Assembly: GCA_028875335.1 (NCBI GenBank)
Contig: JAPPEF010000044.1
Coordinates: forward strand, 1-24,006
Length of the DNA: 24,006 bases
From: Gemmatimonadota bacterium
GTDB lineage: Bacteria > Latescibacterota > UBA2968 > UBA8231
Direction: 5' to 3'
Below are positions 8,450 to 15,784 of this stretch, one piece after another. Position 1 is the stretch's first letter; each line of letters starts with the position of its first letter. Under the pieces are notes generated by a model. It made no database searches, had not been told where the DNA came from, and saw nothing but the letters and a program-made list of their open reading frames with translations. The translations under genes were made by a program, and so were the position numbers.

Positions 8450-8478
8450 ACTATGGCATTTTTGCGTAATTTTTACAA
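8450..8478 (-). promoter_or_regulatory. Candidate promoter for the GT9-pcm unit
   Basis: On the minus strand TTGTAA (8478-8473, 4 of 6) and CATAGT (8455-8450, 4 of 6) are 17 bases apart, in the 99-bp space shared with rplC. The spacing is ideal but the boxes are only moderate. A convincing rplC promoter could not be picked on the other strand of the same gap. Confidence 0.3.
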
Positions 8479-8502
8479 TTCTGTTTGCTAGACAACTATC
8501 TG

Positions 8503-8508
8503 AAGGAG
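8503..8508 (+). promoter_or_regulatory. Ribosome binding site of rplC
   Basis: AAGGAG lies 8 bases before ATG 8517. It is one of the strongest Shine-Dalgarno matches in the window, fitting a highly translated ribosomal protein gene. Confidence 0.8.
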
Positions 8509-8516
8509 TTGGCCTT

Positions 8517-9134
8517 ATGGGGGCCTTGATTGGCAAGAAATTGGGAATGACGCAGGTGTACAACGACCGCGAGGATCTCACGCCGGTGACGATCGTCGCG
8601 GCCGGCCCCTGCCCGGTGGTACAAGTGCGGACCGAAGAGGACAATGGATACTCGGCTTTGCAACTCGCATTCGACGAAGTGCCAGAGCGCAAGCTGACCA
8701 AGCCGCAAAAGGGCCATCTGGACAAGGCCGGCGTGAGCGGACACCGCATCCTACGCGAATTTCGCGGCGAAGAGGGCGAGTTCGAGGTCGGCCAAGTCTT
8801 GGACGTGAGCCAGTTTGAGGTCGGCAATCGGGTCAAAGTGACGGGCAAATCCAAGGGCAAAGGATTTGCCGGGGTGGTCAAGCGCCACGGTTTCCGCGGC
8901 AAGAACGCCAGCCACGGCACGCCCGACACCATACGCCACGGCGGCTCCATCGGCCAAGGCACGACGCCGGGTAAGGTGTGGAAGGGCAAGAAAATGTCCG
9001 GCCAGATGGGCAACAAGCAAGTCTCCACCAAGGGATTGACCGTCGAGCGGATCGACGCGGATCGCAACTTGCTCTTCCTCAAGGGAGCGGTGCCGGGGGG
9101 AGCCAACGGCTACGTCCTGATACAGACCATTTAA
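8517..9134 (+). CDS. rplC: 50S ribosomal protein L3 (uL3)
   Basis: uL3 binds near the 3' end of 23S rRNA, helps initiate 50S assembly and reaches toward the peptidyl-transferase centre. The 205 residues are full length and colinear with the family. MGALIGKKLGMTQVYNDRED is the start, TIVAAGPCPVVQVRT follows, then KVTGKSKGKGFAGVVKRHGF, then ASHGTPDTIRHGGSIGQGTT and PGKVWKGKKMSGQMGNKQVS (the extended loop). GQ in GSIGQGTTPG falls in the segment holding the methylated glutamine of E. coli L3; I did not align it residue by residue. The context is odd: L3 is normally second in the S10 operon (rpsJ-rplC-rplD-rplW). Here it stands alone between a divergent GT9 gene and a convergent HIT gene, with its own terminator. 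No damage to the reading frame was seen. Confidence 0.98.
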   Translation: MGALIGKKLGMTQVYNDREDLTPVTIVAAGPCPVVQVRTEEDNGYSALQLAFDEVPERKLTKPQKGHLDKAGVSGHRILREFRGEEGEFEVGQVLDVSQFEVGNRVKVTGKSKGKGFAGVVKRHGFRGKNASHGTPDTIRHGGSIGQGTTPGKVWKGKKMSGQMGNKQVSTKGLTVERIDADRNLLFLKGAVPGGANGYVLIQTI

Positions 9135-9158
9135 GCCCCCTGTCTTGAAAGCCTTTGC

Positions 9159-9193
9159 GAGGCGGTGCCCGGTGTGGCATCGCCTCTTTTTTT
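9159..9193 (+). terminator. Intrinsic terminator of rplC
   Basis: GAGGCGGTGCC (9159-9169) pairs with GGCATCGCCTC (9176-9186) over 11 pairs, one of them G-T, around a 6-base loop. Seven T follow (9187-9193). It lies 25 bases after the rplC stop and its T run overlaps the stop codon of the convergent HIT gene. It shows that rplC is transcribed as a single-gene unit at its 3' end. Confidence 0.9.
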
Positions 9194-9539
9194 ATCCGGG
9201 CGGCCACTGCATGGGGCGGCCGCCGAGCAGGTGGACGTGGAGGTGGGCGACCGTTTGTCCTCCGTCGGTACCGGCGTTGATGACCAAGCGGTAGCCCGCT
9301 GCGGCTAGGCCCTGCTCTGCGGCGATCTGGCTGGCCTTGAGCAGCAGGTGACCGAGCAAGGGGCCGTGCTCGGATGCGGCGTGTTGCACGCCAGCGACGA
9401 CTTCCTTGGGTATGACGAGGATGTGCGTCGGGGCTTGGGGCTGGATGTCGCGGAAAGCCAGACAGTCGTCGTCCTCATAGACGATGTCGGCGGGGATTTC
9501 GCAGCGGATGATTTTGCTAAAAATGGTCTCCTCGCTCAT
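9192..9539 (-). CDS. HIT family (HINT-type) nucleotide phosphoramidase
   Basis: HINT proteins are small dimeric cytoplasmic enzymes that hydrolyse purine nucleoside phosphoramidates and similar adducts such as aminoacyl-AMP. The 115 residues show IFSKIIRCEIPADIVYEDDD at the N-terminus, then CLAFRDIQPQAPTHILVIPK. The catalytic histidine triad is HLHVHLLGGR, after NAGTDGGQTVA, close to the C-terminus. Length and motif order fit the Hint/HinT branch rather than Fhit or GalT. A near-perfect promoter precedes it. GAAAGG stands a few bases before ATG 9539. It is transcribed alone, divergent from the GT2 gene, and ends inside the rplC terminator. Confidence 0.93.
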   Translation of the reverse strand: MSEETIFSKIIRCEIPADIVYEDDDCLAFRDIQPQAPTHILVIPKEVVAGVQHAASEHGPLLGHLLLKASQIAAEQGLAAAGYRLVINAGTDGGQTVAHLHVHLLGGRPMQWPPG

Positions 9540-9578
9540 CGGCCTTTCTCACATGGCTTAGGGACTTGGTTGCGGCGG

Positions 9579-9607
9579 ATTATAGGCGCGGCGGCCGGAG
9601 ACGTCAA
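9579..9607 (-). promoter_or_regulatory. Sigma70-type promoter of the HIT gene
   Basis: On the minus strand TTGACG (9607-9602, 5 of 6 consensus) and TATAAT (9584-9579, 6 of 6) are separated by exactly 17 bases. They lie 40 bases before the HIT start codon and point toward it. This is the best promoter match in the window and indicates that the host uses ordinary sigma70 consensus elements. Confidence 0.8.
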
Positions 9608-9632
9608 GCGGGCCGCTGCGATTGCGCTAGTT

Positions 9633-10349
9633 ATGGATTTGAGCATTGTCATACCCGCGTACAACGAAGAGAAGCGGATTCTCATCGCCTTGGAGCAGAC
9701 GCTTGCGTTGCTGCAGCAGCGTCCGTGGTCCTGTGAATTGCTGGTCGTAGATGACGGCAGTACCGACCGCACGGTCGCCTGTGTTGCAGAGTACGCTCGT
9801 GCGCACCCGCAGGTTCGCTGCGTGCAAAACGACCGCAACCGAGGCAAGGGCTATTCCGTACAGCACGGCGTAGCCGAGGCCCAAGGCCGGTATATCGGCT
9901 TTATGGACGGCGACTACAAGACCGACATTGCCGCGCTTGATCAGGTGATGCCCCTATTGGAAGCAGGGTGGGACGGAGCGATCGGCGACCGGACGCTGAG
10001 CGCGACGGAGTTCGTCGTCGCGCGCCGGCGCTATCGGCAGTGGGGGACCGAGGCGTTTGGCTGGCTCTTGCGCGCGCTGATGGGCTTGGGTGAGTTCGGC
10101 GATACCCAGTGTGGATTTAAGTTTTTTCAGGCCGAGGTAGTACGCGACCTCTGCGCGCGTCAGCAGATCGCTGGTTTCATGTTCGACGTGGAACTCCTGC
10201 TGCTGGCACGCCAATCGGGCTACCGCATCGCAAAGATTCCCGTAAAATGGCGTTTTGACCCGGACAGCCGCTTTAATCCGGTGACCGGGACGCTGGCCAA
10301 TCTCGTGGATTTGGCGCAGATCCGCTGGGTGCATCGCCGCCGGTCCTGA
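9633..10349 (+). CDS. Family 2 glycosyltransferase, dolichyl/polyprenyl-phosphate sugar transferase type
   Basis: The 238 residues are most like DPM1/ALG5-type GT2 enzymes, which move a sugar from a nucleotide donor to a polyprenyl phosphate at the cytoplasmic membrane surface. MDLSIVIPAYNEEKRI opens the GT-A fold, then LLVVDDGSTDRT, NRGKGYSVQHGV, the metal-binding FMDGDYKTD (DGD in place of the usual DAD) and GDTQCGFKFF. A C-terminal IPVKWRFDPDSRFNP follows. No transmembrane tail is present. The ATG at 9633 was chosen because the family begins directly at this strand. No ribosome binding site is visible, and the longer open frame back to 9348 runs antisense through the HIT gene. A polyprenyl-linked sugar made here could feed the GT-C transferase at 13535-15784, but that link is only inference. 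Confidence 0.9.
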   Translation: MDLSIVIPAYNEEKRILIALEQTLALLQQRPWSCELLVVDDGSTDRTVACVAEYARAHPQVRCVQNDRNRGKGYSVQHGVAEAQGRYIGFMDGDYKTDIAALDQVMPLLEAGWDGAIGDRTLSATEFVVARRRYRQWGTEAFGWLLRALMGLGEFGDTQCGFKFFQAEVVRDLCARQQIAGFMFDVELLLLARQSGYRIAKIPVKWRFDPDSRFNPVTGTLANLVDLAQIRWVHRRRS

Positions 10350-10353
10350 GCGG

Positions 10354-12645
10354 TCAAATGCTGTCGTCAATCTCGCGGATCAAAGCGGCTAAGCGCCCTA
10401 GGCATACGGTGAGAAAAATCTCTTGGGCAACGAGCGACTCTTGCCGCACCGGGCTGTTGATGAAGCGGCCGATGGCGATGAGGACTACGTACACCGAGAG
10501 TACATCGTAGGCTTGGTCACTGGTGGCAGAGAGTCCGTCGCGCACGGTGCGCACGACCTGCCGCATGGCCTCGACTAGCGCCTCGGCCTTTTCCTCTTCA
10601 TAAGCGACGACCACCTCCCGGCACAAGGTTTTTAATTGCGTGCGGTCTTCGGTGTCGATGCAGCGGGCCTTGCCCAAGGTGTCCGTTGCCCGGCGCAGCA
10701 GGCGGGTGATGGCGGCGACGCGGTCGGTATCCTCGCGCGAGAGCAAGCGGTAGAACTGGTCGCCAGCGCCTAGCGCACGGCAGACCCCGTTGAGCAGTTG
10801 CAAGCGCACGGCCGGGGAGGGGAAGTCGGGCAGGTGGCCTAGCGCAGGTCTGACAATGCGGCGGTCCTGACGATCGCCGAGGACGTCGACCAGCGTCGGG
10901 AACGTCAGAGGGTCGAAATCGCTGCCAAAGTGCCAGAATAGTAGCTCGTGGACTTCGTCTCCACGGAGGCTGGCTAGGCCGCGGATGGCGCTGATGCGCA
11001 CCCGGGGATCGGCGTCGTCCAACGCCTCGACCAGCGGATCAATGCTCGTGGAGGATCCGAGGCGGCCTAGGGCCTCGGCCGCTTCGCTGCGAATGTCCGA
11101 GGCCCCGTCGAGCAGCTCGCGCACCAAGGGTTCGGTGGCGCTTTCCGATCGGCTCTCGCCCAAGGCGCGGGCCGCGGCACGGCGCACCCGGGGGCTGGCG
11201 TCGGCCAGCGCCTGGACCAATTGCTCAATGGCGAGGGGGTTGCCCGAACGGCCTAGGGCCTCGGCGGCGCGGGCGCGGGTTCCCTCGGCCGTGGCTAGGC
11301 TGAAGATGGTGGCGTTGTAGGCGTAACTGAGGACATTGCCGCGCAGCATCCGCGAGAGCAAGCTGCGCGAAGTTGCGCTCCGCGCGTCCTTGACAGTGCG
11401 GAGGATGAACAAAGGCACTAGCCGGACCAAGGCGCTGAGGGCAAAGATGACCTGTAAATCGCCCATGGGCACGCCGAACACAGAAAAGCGCAAGCCCTCT
11501 AGCTGGGCGACGAGCAGGCCGCCGAACAAGGGGCCGAGTGCGCCCATTAAGTTGACCGTTACCGACCAAGTTGCTAGGTACATCGTGCGTTTCTCACCTT
11601 GGGGCAACAGGCCGTAGAGCAGGGGATTGATACCCACTCCGATCCCGGAGAATAGGATGCCGCTGATGACCAAGGCCACGGGAACCAAGTGGTAAGCCCC
11701 TGGCTGATTAAAGGTCCAGATAAGAGGCAAGAACGCGGCCGGCGTCATCAGAATTTGCAGGACGGGTCTGGCACCGAAGCGGTCGATGAGGCCAGCCCAG
11801 AGCCGGTAGCCAGCGATGCTGGTCAGCATGAACAGGGCGTTGAAAATCGAGACCTCGGTGTAGGAGATCTGCAGGCGGTCGAGCATGAAGACGCTGTAGA
11901 GCGGTCCGGCCAGCCCAATGCCAAAGGTCCACAGGCCAAAAAAGAGAGCGGCGCGGCGGAAGTTGGCGTCGTAGAAGGGCAGCACAAGGTCGCGCAAGCG
12001 CGTGCTTTGTTCGTCGCTGGCGGTTGTCTGTTGGGGAAAGGGGGCGCGGAGGAGGTTTAAGTAGCCCAAGAATCCAAAGAGCGACCCGGCGGCAAAGACC
12101 CAGACAAAGCCGCCGCCGGGGAAAAAGTCGAGGAATTGGCCGATCGCAAAACCGGCAATCATAGCTACTATGGTGCTGACGATGGTCTGGCGGCTGGCAA
12201 AGCGCGCGCGGATATTCTCCGGCACGGCGTTGGCGATCCAAGTGCTGTAAAAGGGCGAGATCGCATAGCCGCTGAACATGCTGAGGCAGACCATGGCTAC
12301 CAAGGCCGGGAGACGATACTGCTCTGGGACGAAGAGGGGGATGATCAGCGGCAGTCCGCGGAAGGCGATTTCCACGTAGCCGCCGAAGACGACAAAGCGC
12401 TTCTTGTCGCGGACGCGGGCGCTCAATAGGGGAGCGAGCAATTGCGTCAAAGCGAGGAAGTACGCGGCAGAGGTGAAGAGGGCGATGAAGGCACCGTCGG
12501 CCCCTAAGTATAGGGCGAAGCCGGTAAAGGCCGCCGTTCCCAACCCGCAGGCTTGCCCCCAAGCACCCCACAAACCGCTGGCGACGACGAAGGAGCGGAG
12601 GGCGCGATGCACTTGGCCGCGCGAGAGAGAAGGTGCATTTGCCAT
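10354..12645 (-). CDS. MFS-type transporter fused to C-terminal HEAT repeats
   Basis: The 763 residues from ATG 12645 split in two. Residues 1 to about 418 are hydrophobic with roughly 12 possible membrane spans and MFS-like character, for example a cytoplasmic RVRDKKRF loop near 77-84 and RLWAGLIDRFGARPV near 281-295. Residues 453 to about 600 are HEAT/PBS-lyase-type helical repeats of 31 residues (ARAAEALGR, VRRAAARALGE, IRSEAAEALGRLG, VRISAIRGLASL). A helical tail follows to residue 763. Substrate and role are unknown; the HEAT part probably binds a partner in the cytoplasm. The start is uncertain: an in-frame start at 12738 would add 31 residues and cross into the divergent gene, and neither has a clear ribosome binding site. 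The 3' end is only 4 bases from the convergent GT2 stop. Confidence 0.87.
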   Translation of the reverse strand: MANAPSLSRGQVHRALRSFVVASGLWGAWGQACGLGTAAFTGFALYLGADGAFIALFTSAAYFLALTQLLAPLLSARVRDKKRFVVFGGYVEIAFRGLPLIIPLFVPEQYRLPALVAMVCLSMFSGYAISPFYSTWIANAVPENIRARFASRQTIVSTIVAMIAGFAIGQFLDFFPGGGFVWVFAAGSLFGFLGYLNLLRAPFPQQTTASDEQSTRLRDLVLPFYDANFRRAALFFGLWTFGIGLAGPLYSVFMLDRLQISYTEVSIFNALFMLTSIAGYRLWAGLIDRFGARPVLQILMTPAAFLPLIWTFNQPGAYHLVPVALVISGILFSGIGVGINPLLYGLLPQGEKRTMYLATWSVTVNLMGALGPLFGGLLVAQLEGLRFSVFGVPMGDLQVIFALSALVRLVPLFILRTVKDARSATSRSLLSRMLRGNVLSYAYNATIFSLATAEGTRARAAEALGRSGNPLAIEQLVQALADASPRVRRAAARALGESRSESATEPLVRELLDGASDIRSEAAEALGRLGSSTSIDPLVEALDDADPRVRISAIRGLASLRGDEVHELLFWHFGSDFDPLTFPTLVDVLGDRQDRRIVRPALGHLPDFPSPAVRLQLLNGVCRALGAGDQFYRLLSREDTDRVAAITRLLRRATDTLGKARCIDTEDRTQLKTLCREVVVAYEEEKAEALVEAMRQVVRTVRDGLSATSDQAYDVLSVYVVLIAIGRFINSPVRQESLVAQEIFLTVCLGRLAALIREIDDSI
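10966..11289 (-). repeat. 93-bp tandem coding repeats (HEAT units) in the transporter fusion
   Basis: Successive 31-residue HEAT units are encoded by 93-bp steps. A 17-base segment, CGGCCTAGGGCCTCGGC, occurs exactly at 11063 and again at 11249. These are 186 bases apart, twice the unit. Such identity suggests recent duplication of units or gene conversion. Confidence 0.7.
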
Positions 12646-12675
12646 GTAAAAAAATATCGTTGCGATGTCAGTAAA

Positions 12676-12693
12676 GGGCAACGAACTTTGCCC
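12676..12693. promoter_or_regulatory. Inverted repeat in a divergent intergenic region (possible operator)
   Basis: GGGCAA (12676-12681) and TTGCCC (12688-12693) form a perfect 6-bp inverted repeat with a 6-base centre. It lies in the 86-bp space between the divergent transporter and isomerase genes. An 18-bp dyad here fits a binding site for a dimeric regulator, but a short hairpin or chance is possible. No clear promoter boxes were found around it. Confidence 0.35.
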
Positions 12694-12717
12694 GTAGGAT
12701 TTTATTGAAACCACAAC

Positions 12718-12725
12718 AAAGGAGG
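12718..12725 (+). promoter_or_regulatory. Ribosome binding site of the isomerase/epimerase gene
   Basis: AAAGGAGG is a near-perfect Shine-Dalgarno sequence 6 bases before GTG 12732. It fixes that start against the TTG at 12705, which lies upstream of the site, and the ATG at 12744, which is too far away. Confidence 0.85.
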
Positions 12726-12731
12726 CGGATT

Positions 12732-13538
12732 GTGACATTCAAGATGGGATACGCGACCCTGCGCTGGCGGCAGCCGGATTTGGCAAAGGCCCTGCCCGAG
12801 CTCAAAAAGGCCGGTTGGGACGGTTGGGAGGGGCGGTTGCCGCTCGACTGGCTGGGGCCGCCGCAGCGGCTGAAGCAAGTGTGCGAGGACGCGGACATGC
12901 CGCTGTGCGTATTTACGGCTAGTGGTTCGCCCGAAGACCGCGACTGGGAGCACACTGAGCGCAACAAGCGGCGGATGGATTTCGCCGCGGAGATGGGCGT
13001 GGATTGCTTCATGTTTATGAGCGGCCGCGGGCCGGAGGGGCGGCCGGTGGAACGCGCTGATATCGAGCGGGCGGCCGAGGGGGCCGAGCAGTGGGCCGAG
13101 TACGCGGCCCAGTACGGGCTGGAGCTAAGCTACCACATCCACACCAACTTGCTGGTGGATTCGGCCGAAGACTGGCGGCTGTACATGAGTTTGCTGGACA
13201 AGACGAAGCTGTGCATCGATGTCTCGCACGCCGAGCTGTGGGACTACGATCCGGTGCAGTCGCTGACGGACTTTTGGTCCCAGCTCAACTATGTCCACCT
13301 ACAGGACTATACGTCTTGCACGGTGCGCGAACCGGGGCGCTACAATCCCGAATGGGTTTCGGTCGGCGAGGGCGAGTGCCTCGACTTTGCCGGGGTGCTC
13401 AACACGCTCGCCGAGCGGGGCTTTGACCGCTGGGTGACCAGTTGTCCGGGCGAACCGGCCTACGAGGGCGAGGACCCAGTCAGCGAGGCGCGGAGGAGTG
13501 CGGGGATGCGCCAGTATTTGCGCGGGTTGGGGTACTAG
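12732..13538 (+). CDS. Sugar phosphate isomerase/epimerase (xylose isomerase-like TIM barrel)
   Basis: The 268 residues belong to the AP-endonuclease-2/xylose isomerase-like TIM barrel family, which includes IolE, hydroxypyruvate isomerase and sugar epimerases. MGYATLRW and KKAGWDGWEGRLPLDW form the first strands, and SYHIHTN (133-139) is the central strand. CIDVSHAEL (161-169, D163 and H166) and YVHLQDY (187-193, H189 and D192) carry likely metal ligands. The usual last glutamate, in a W-x-x-x-E-type strand, is replaced around residues 234-241 by WVTSCPGE, so metal coordination may differ. The substrate is unknown. It is divergent from the transporter fusion across a short gap with an inverted repeat, which suggests a sugar-related function for the pair. 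Its stop overlaps the stop of the convergent GT-C gene by 3-4 bases. Confidence 0.86.
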   Translation: MTFKMGYATLRWRQPDLAKALPELKKAGWDGWEGRLPLDWLGPPQRLKQVCEDADMPLCVFTASGSPEDRDWEHTERNKRRMDFAAEMGVDCFMFMSGRGPEGRPVERADIERAAEGAEQWAEYAAQYGLELSYHIHTNLLVDSAEDWRLYMSLLDKTKLCIDVSHAELWDYDPVQSLTDFWSQLNYVHLQDYTSCTVREPGRYNPEWVSVGEGECLDFAGVLNTLAERGFDRWVTSCPGEPAYEGEDPVSEARRSAGMRQYLRGLGY

Positions 13539-15784
13539 GGCTCCTTGAACATGTGCCGCAGTTGATCGGCTAGCTCTTTGGTTTTTTCCAGCGTCTGTTG
13601 CTGCATGCGGTGTTGCCGCTTTAGGCGCTGGTAGTGCGCGTACTCGGCATCGGCGCGTTCGCGCTGGCCCGTTTTGAGCAGGAGATGGGATAGGGCCCGA
13701 CGGGCCTGGAGGTCGCGGGGATGGTGTTGCAAGATGAGCTCAAAGCGCTGGAGGGCTTGGAGATACTGACCTTGGTTGGCCTCTAAGGTGCCCATGCTGC
13801 GCAAGGCGTGCGCGTTGTCGGGGTCGAGCGCCAGCGCCGCGAGTAAATGACCTTTGGCTGTTTCCTCATCTCCTCGCTTTAGCAGTAGATCGGCTAAATG
13901 GCACAACCCGGCGAGATGGTTGGGTTGCTGGGCTAGTAGCTGCTGATAGGCTTGTTCGGCGCGCTCGGGCTGGCCCTGGTTTTCGTATAGCTGGCCTAGC
14001 AGGTAGTGAGCCGACTGGGAGCCTAGTTCGAGTGCGCGGAGGTAGGCCGCTTCGGCTTGCGCTAGCCGATCGGACTCGGCTTCGACCCGACCGAGGCGGA
14101 GGTAGAGGTGGGCTTGATCGGGTTGCCGCGCTAGGAGTTTTTGGTACTCGGTCGCCGATTCTTGGAACTGGCCCCGTAGCCGGAGGAAATCCGCGAACTG
14201 GAGGCGGACGTCGTCTTGGTCGGGATAGTGGTCGAGGAATTGTCGCCACGTATGGGCGGCATCGTCGTAGCGCTGGGTCGCCCCGTACATATGGGCTAGG
14301 CCTAGCAAAGCGTGGCGCTGGGATGGGTCTAATTCGACGGCGCGGCGGTAGTGCTGCAAGGCGTTGGTCTTCATGCCTTTATTCTCATAGACAGCCGCCA
14401 GCGAGTAGTGGTGAAAGGCGGCCACGTGCGGCTTGGTCGTCGCGGTCCCGGCGTTGGCGACCAATAGCAGTACGGCGAGGGCACCTGCCGACAGATACAA
14501 GGGTCTATGGCGCAAACCAGCCAAGGTGCAAGCGCCATAGGCGGCCAGCAGCAAGAGGCAGGGCACGGCTGGCAAGCGATAGCGGCCCGTGACGAAAAAC
14601 AACACCACCGACAGCATATAGACCCCCGCAAAGAGCAAGACGAGATAGGTCGCCGGGGTGCGGCGTTCCGGTTTTAGCAGGACATATGCCACCCCGAGCA
14701 GGGCGAGGGCCGAGACCAAGCCAAAGGGGAACGCGAGGCCGTACTTCCACAGCAAAAGGCGCAATAGCGGCGAATACTCAGCGGCGAAGTACGGATTGGT
14801 ATTGCGGGGGATCTCAGCCCCGTGCCAAAACAGATAGCCCTTGTGCAAGAGCAGGGCTAAATAGTCCCCCGGCTCGGTGCGTATATATTCCCAAGCTTTG
14901 CCCAAAAGGTAATTCGAGCCGGCTCCCGGCCGGGTGATGCCGGCCTCGCGTTGCGGCAAGTCGATCACGTCGCTCCACCCCGCTCCGGGTCGCGCCGCTA
15001 CAGTGCGGTCGTAGTCCGGGTTATTGCCGAGGTAGAAGTTGATCCCCGCGTTGAAGGAGATGAGCACCCACTCGCCACCGACGATGCGGTTGCGCAGCGT
15101 CACCGGGCCTACCAGCATCAGCAGGCCGACGGCAAAGATCGCCACGTGGATGGCGCGGCGACGAGGTACCGCAGCGGGCCACCAGCGATATACCCACCAA
15201 GCCGCTACTGGCGCAAAGAGCAACACGTTTGGCACGGCCAAGGTACCCAGCCCTAGGACGAGGCCGGCGACAAGTGCGGCATGTGCACCACCTCGGCGCT
15301 GGCCCCACAACAAGACTAATAGCAGTATAGCGTCGAAAAGCACGGCCCAAGTCGTGGGCAAAAGTTCGCCCTCAAAGTAGAGAAAGGGGCCGTACAGCGC
15401 CGCTCCTAGGGCCGCTATCCAACCCACCGTCGGCGAGAAGACCTCGCGGCCTAGCTTGAAGACGAGCAGGCAAGTGACCGTGCCGGCTAGGGCTTGGAGC
15501 AGACGCGGCAGATAGTAGTTTTCGTCAAAAAAAGAAAACAGAACAGCTAGGAAATAGGGGTAAAAAGGAGCCTGCCAGAACGGCATAGGACGCCCAGCCC
15601 AAGTGCCGCTCGCCAGTTCGCGGGCGTATTCGGTATAGCTTCTGGCATCGACAATGGGCGTGTCGAAAAAAGGACTGTCGGCGGCTTGGAATAGGTAAAC
15701 TAAGCGCAGGCCTAGGGCCAAGACGGCTAAGGCGGCCAGCTTGGGCCAGTGCAGCGCAGATGCCTTACTTACCCAGGCCAGCAT
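13535..15784 (-). CDS. GT-C membrane glycosyltransferase (PMT/ArnT-like) with C-terminal TPR domain
   Basis: The 749 residues begin with a multispanning membrane domain (about 15-445). Its first outer loop holds VDARSYTEYARELASG (45-60), where D46 suits the catalytic acidic residue of GT39/GT83-type enzymes. These transfer sugars from polyprenyl phosphate to protein or lipid A on the outer side of the inner membrane. FWQAPFYPYFLAVLF and FFVTGRYRLPAVPCLLLLAA are also typical of this family. Residues about 457-722 form seven or eight TPRs, for example AVYENKGMKTNALQHYRRAV from 464, HYLLGQLYENQGQPERAEQA and SMGTLEANQGQYLQALQRFE. A basic, glutamine-rich tail follows. By topology the TPRs should lie in the periplasm, but this is not proven. 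ATG 15784 lies inside the 3' end of the outer-membrane protein gene (20-bp overlap), so the two are coupled. It is last in the surface operon. Confidence 0.86.
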   Translation of the reverse strand: MLAWVSKASALHWPKLAALAVLALGLRLVYLFQAADSPFFDTPIVDARSYTEYARELASGTWAGRPMPFWQAPFYPYFLAVLFSFFDENYYLPRLLQALAGTVTCLLVFKLGREVFSPTVGWIAALGAALYGPFLYFEGELLPTTWAVLFDAILLLVLLWGQRRGGAHAALVAGLVLGLGTLAVPNVLLFAPVAAWWVYRWWPAAVPRRRAIHVAIFAVGLLMLVGPVTLRNRIVGGEWVLISFNAGINFYLGNNPDYDRTVAARPGAGWSDVIDLPQREAGITRPGAGSNYLLGKAWEYIRTEPGDYLALLLHKGYLFWHGAEIPRNTNPYFAAEYSPLLRLLLWKYGLAFPFGLVSALALLGVAYVLLKPERRTPATYLVLLFAGVYMLSVVLFFVTGRYRLPAVPCLLLLAAYGACTLAGLRHRPLYLSAGALAVLLLVANAGTATTKPHVAAFHHYSLAAVYENKGMKTNALQHYRRAVELDPSQRHALLGLAHMYGATQRYDDAAHTWRQFLDHYPDQDDVRLQFADFLRLRGQFQESATEYQKLLARQPDQAHLYLRLGRVEAESDRLAQAEAAYLRALELGSQSAHYLLGQLYENQGQPERAEQAYQQLLAQQPNHLAGLCHLADLLLKRGDEETAKGHLLAALALDPDNAHALRSMGTLEANQGQYLQALQRFELILQHHPRDLQARRALSHLLLKTGQRERADAEYAHYQRLKRQHRMQQQTLEKTKELADQLRHMFKEP

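Noticed and set aside
8418..8516. A plus-strand promoter for rplC
   Set aside because: TTGCTC-17-TAATTT and TTTACA-19-TATCTG are both too weak or badly spaced to list as features.
9348..9632. Longer open frame upstream of the GT2 glycosyltransferase start
   Set aside because: It runs antisense through the HIT gene and its promoter, and adds about 95 residues with no family match; the GT2 fold begins at MDLSIVIPAYNEE.
11336..12649. Several plus-strand open frames opposite the transporter fusion
   Set aside because: They are low-complexity antisense shadows typical of GC-rich genes; the minus-strand frame has clear membrane spans and HEAT repeats.
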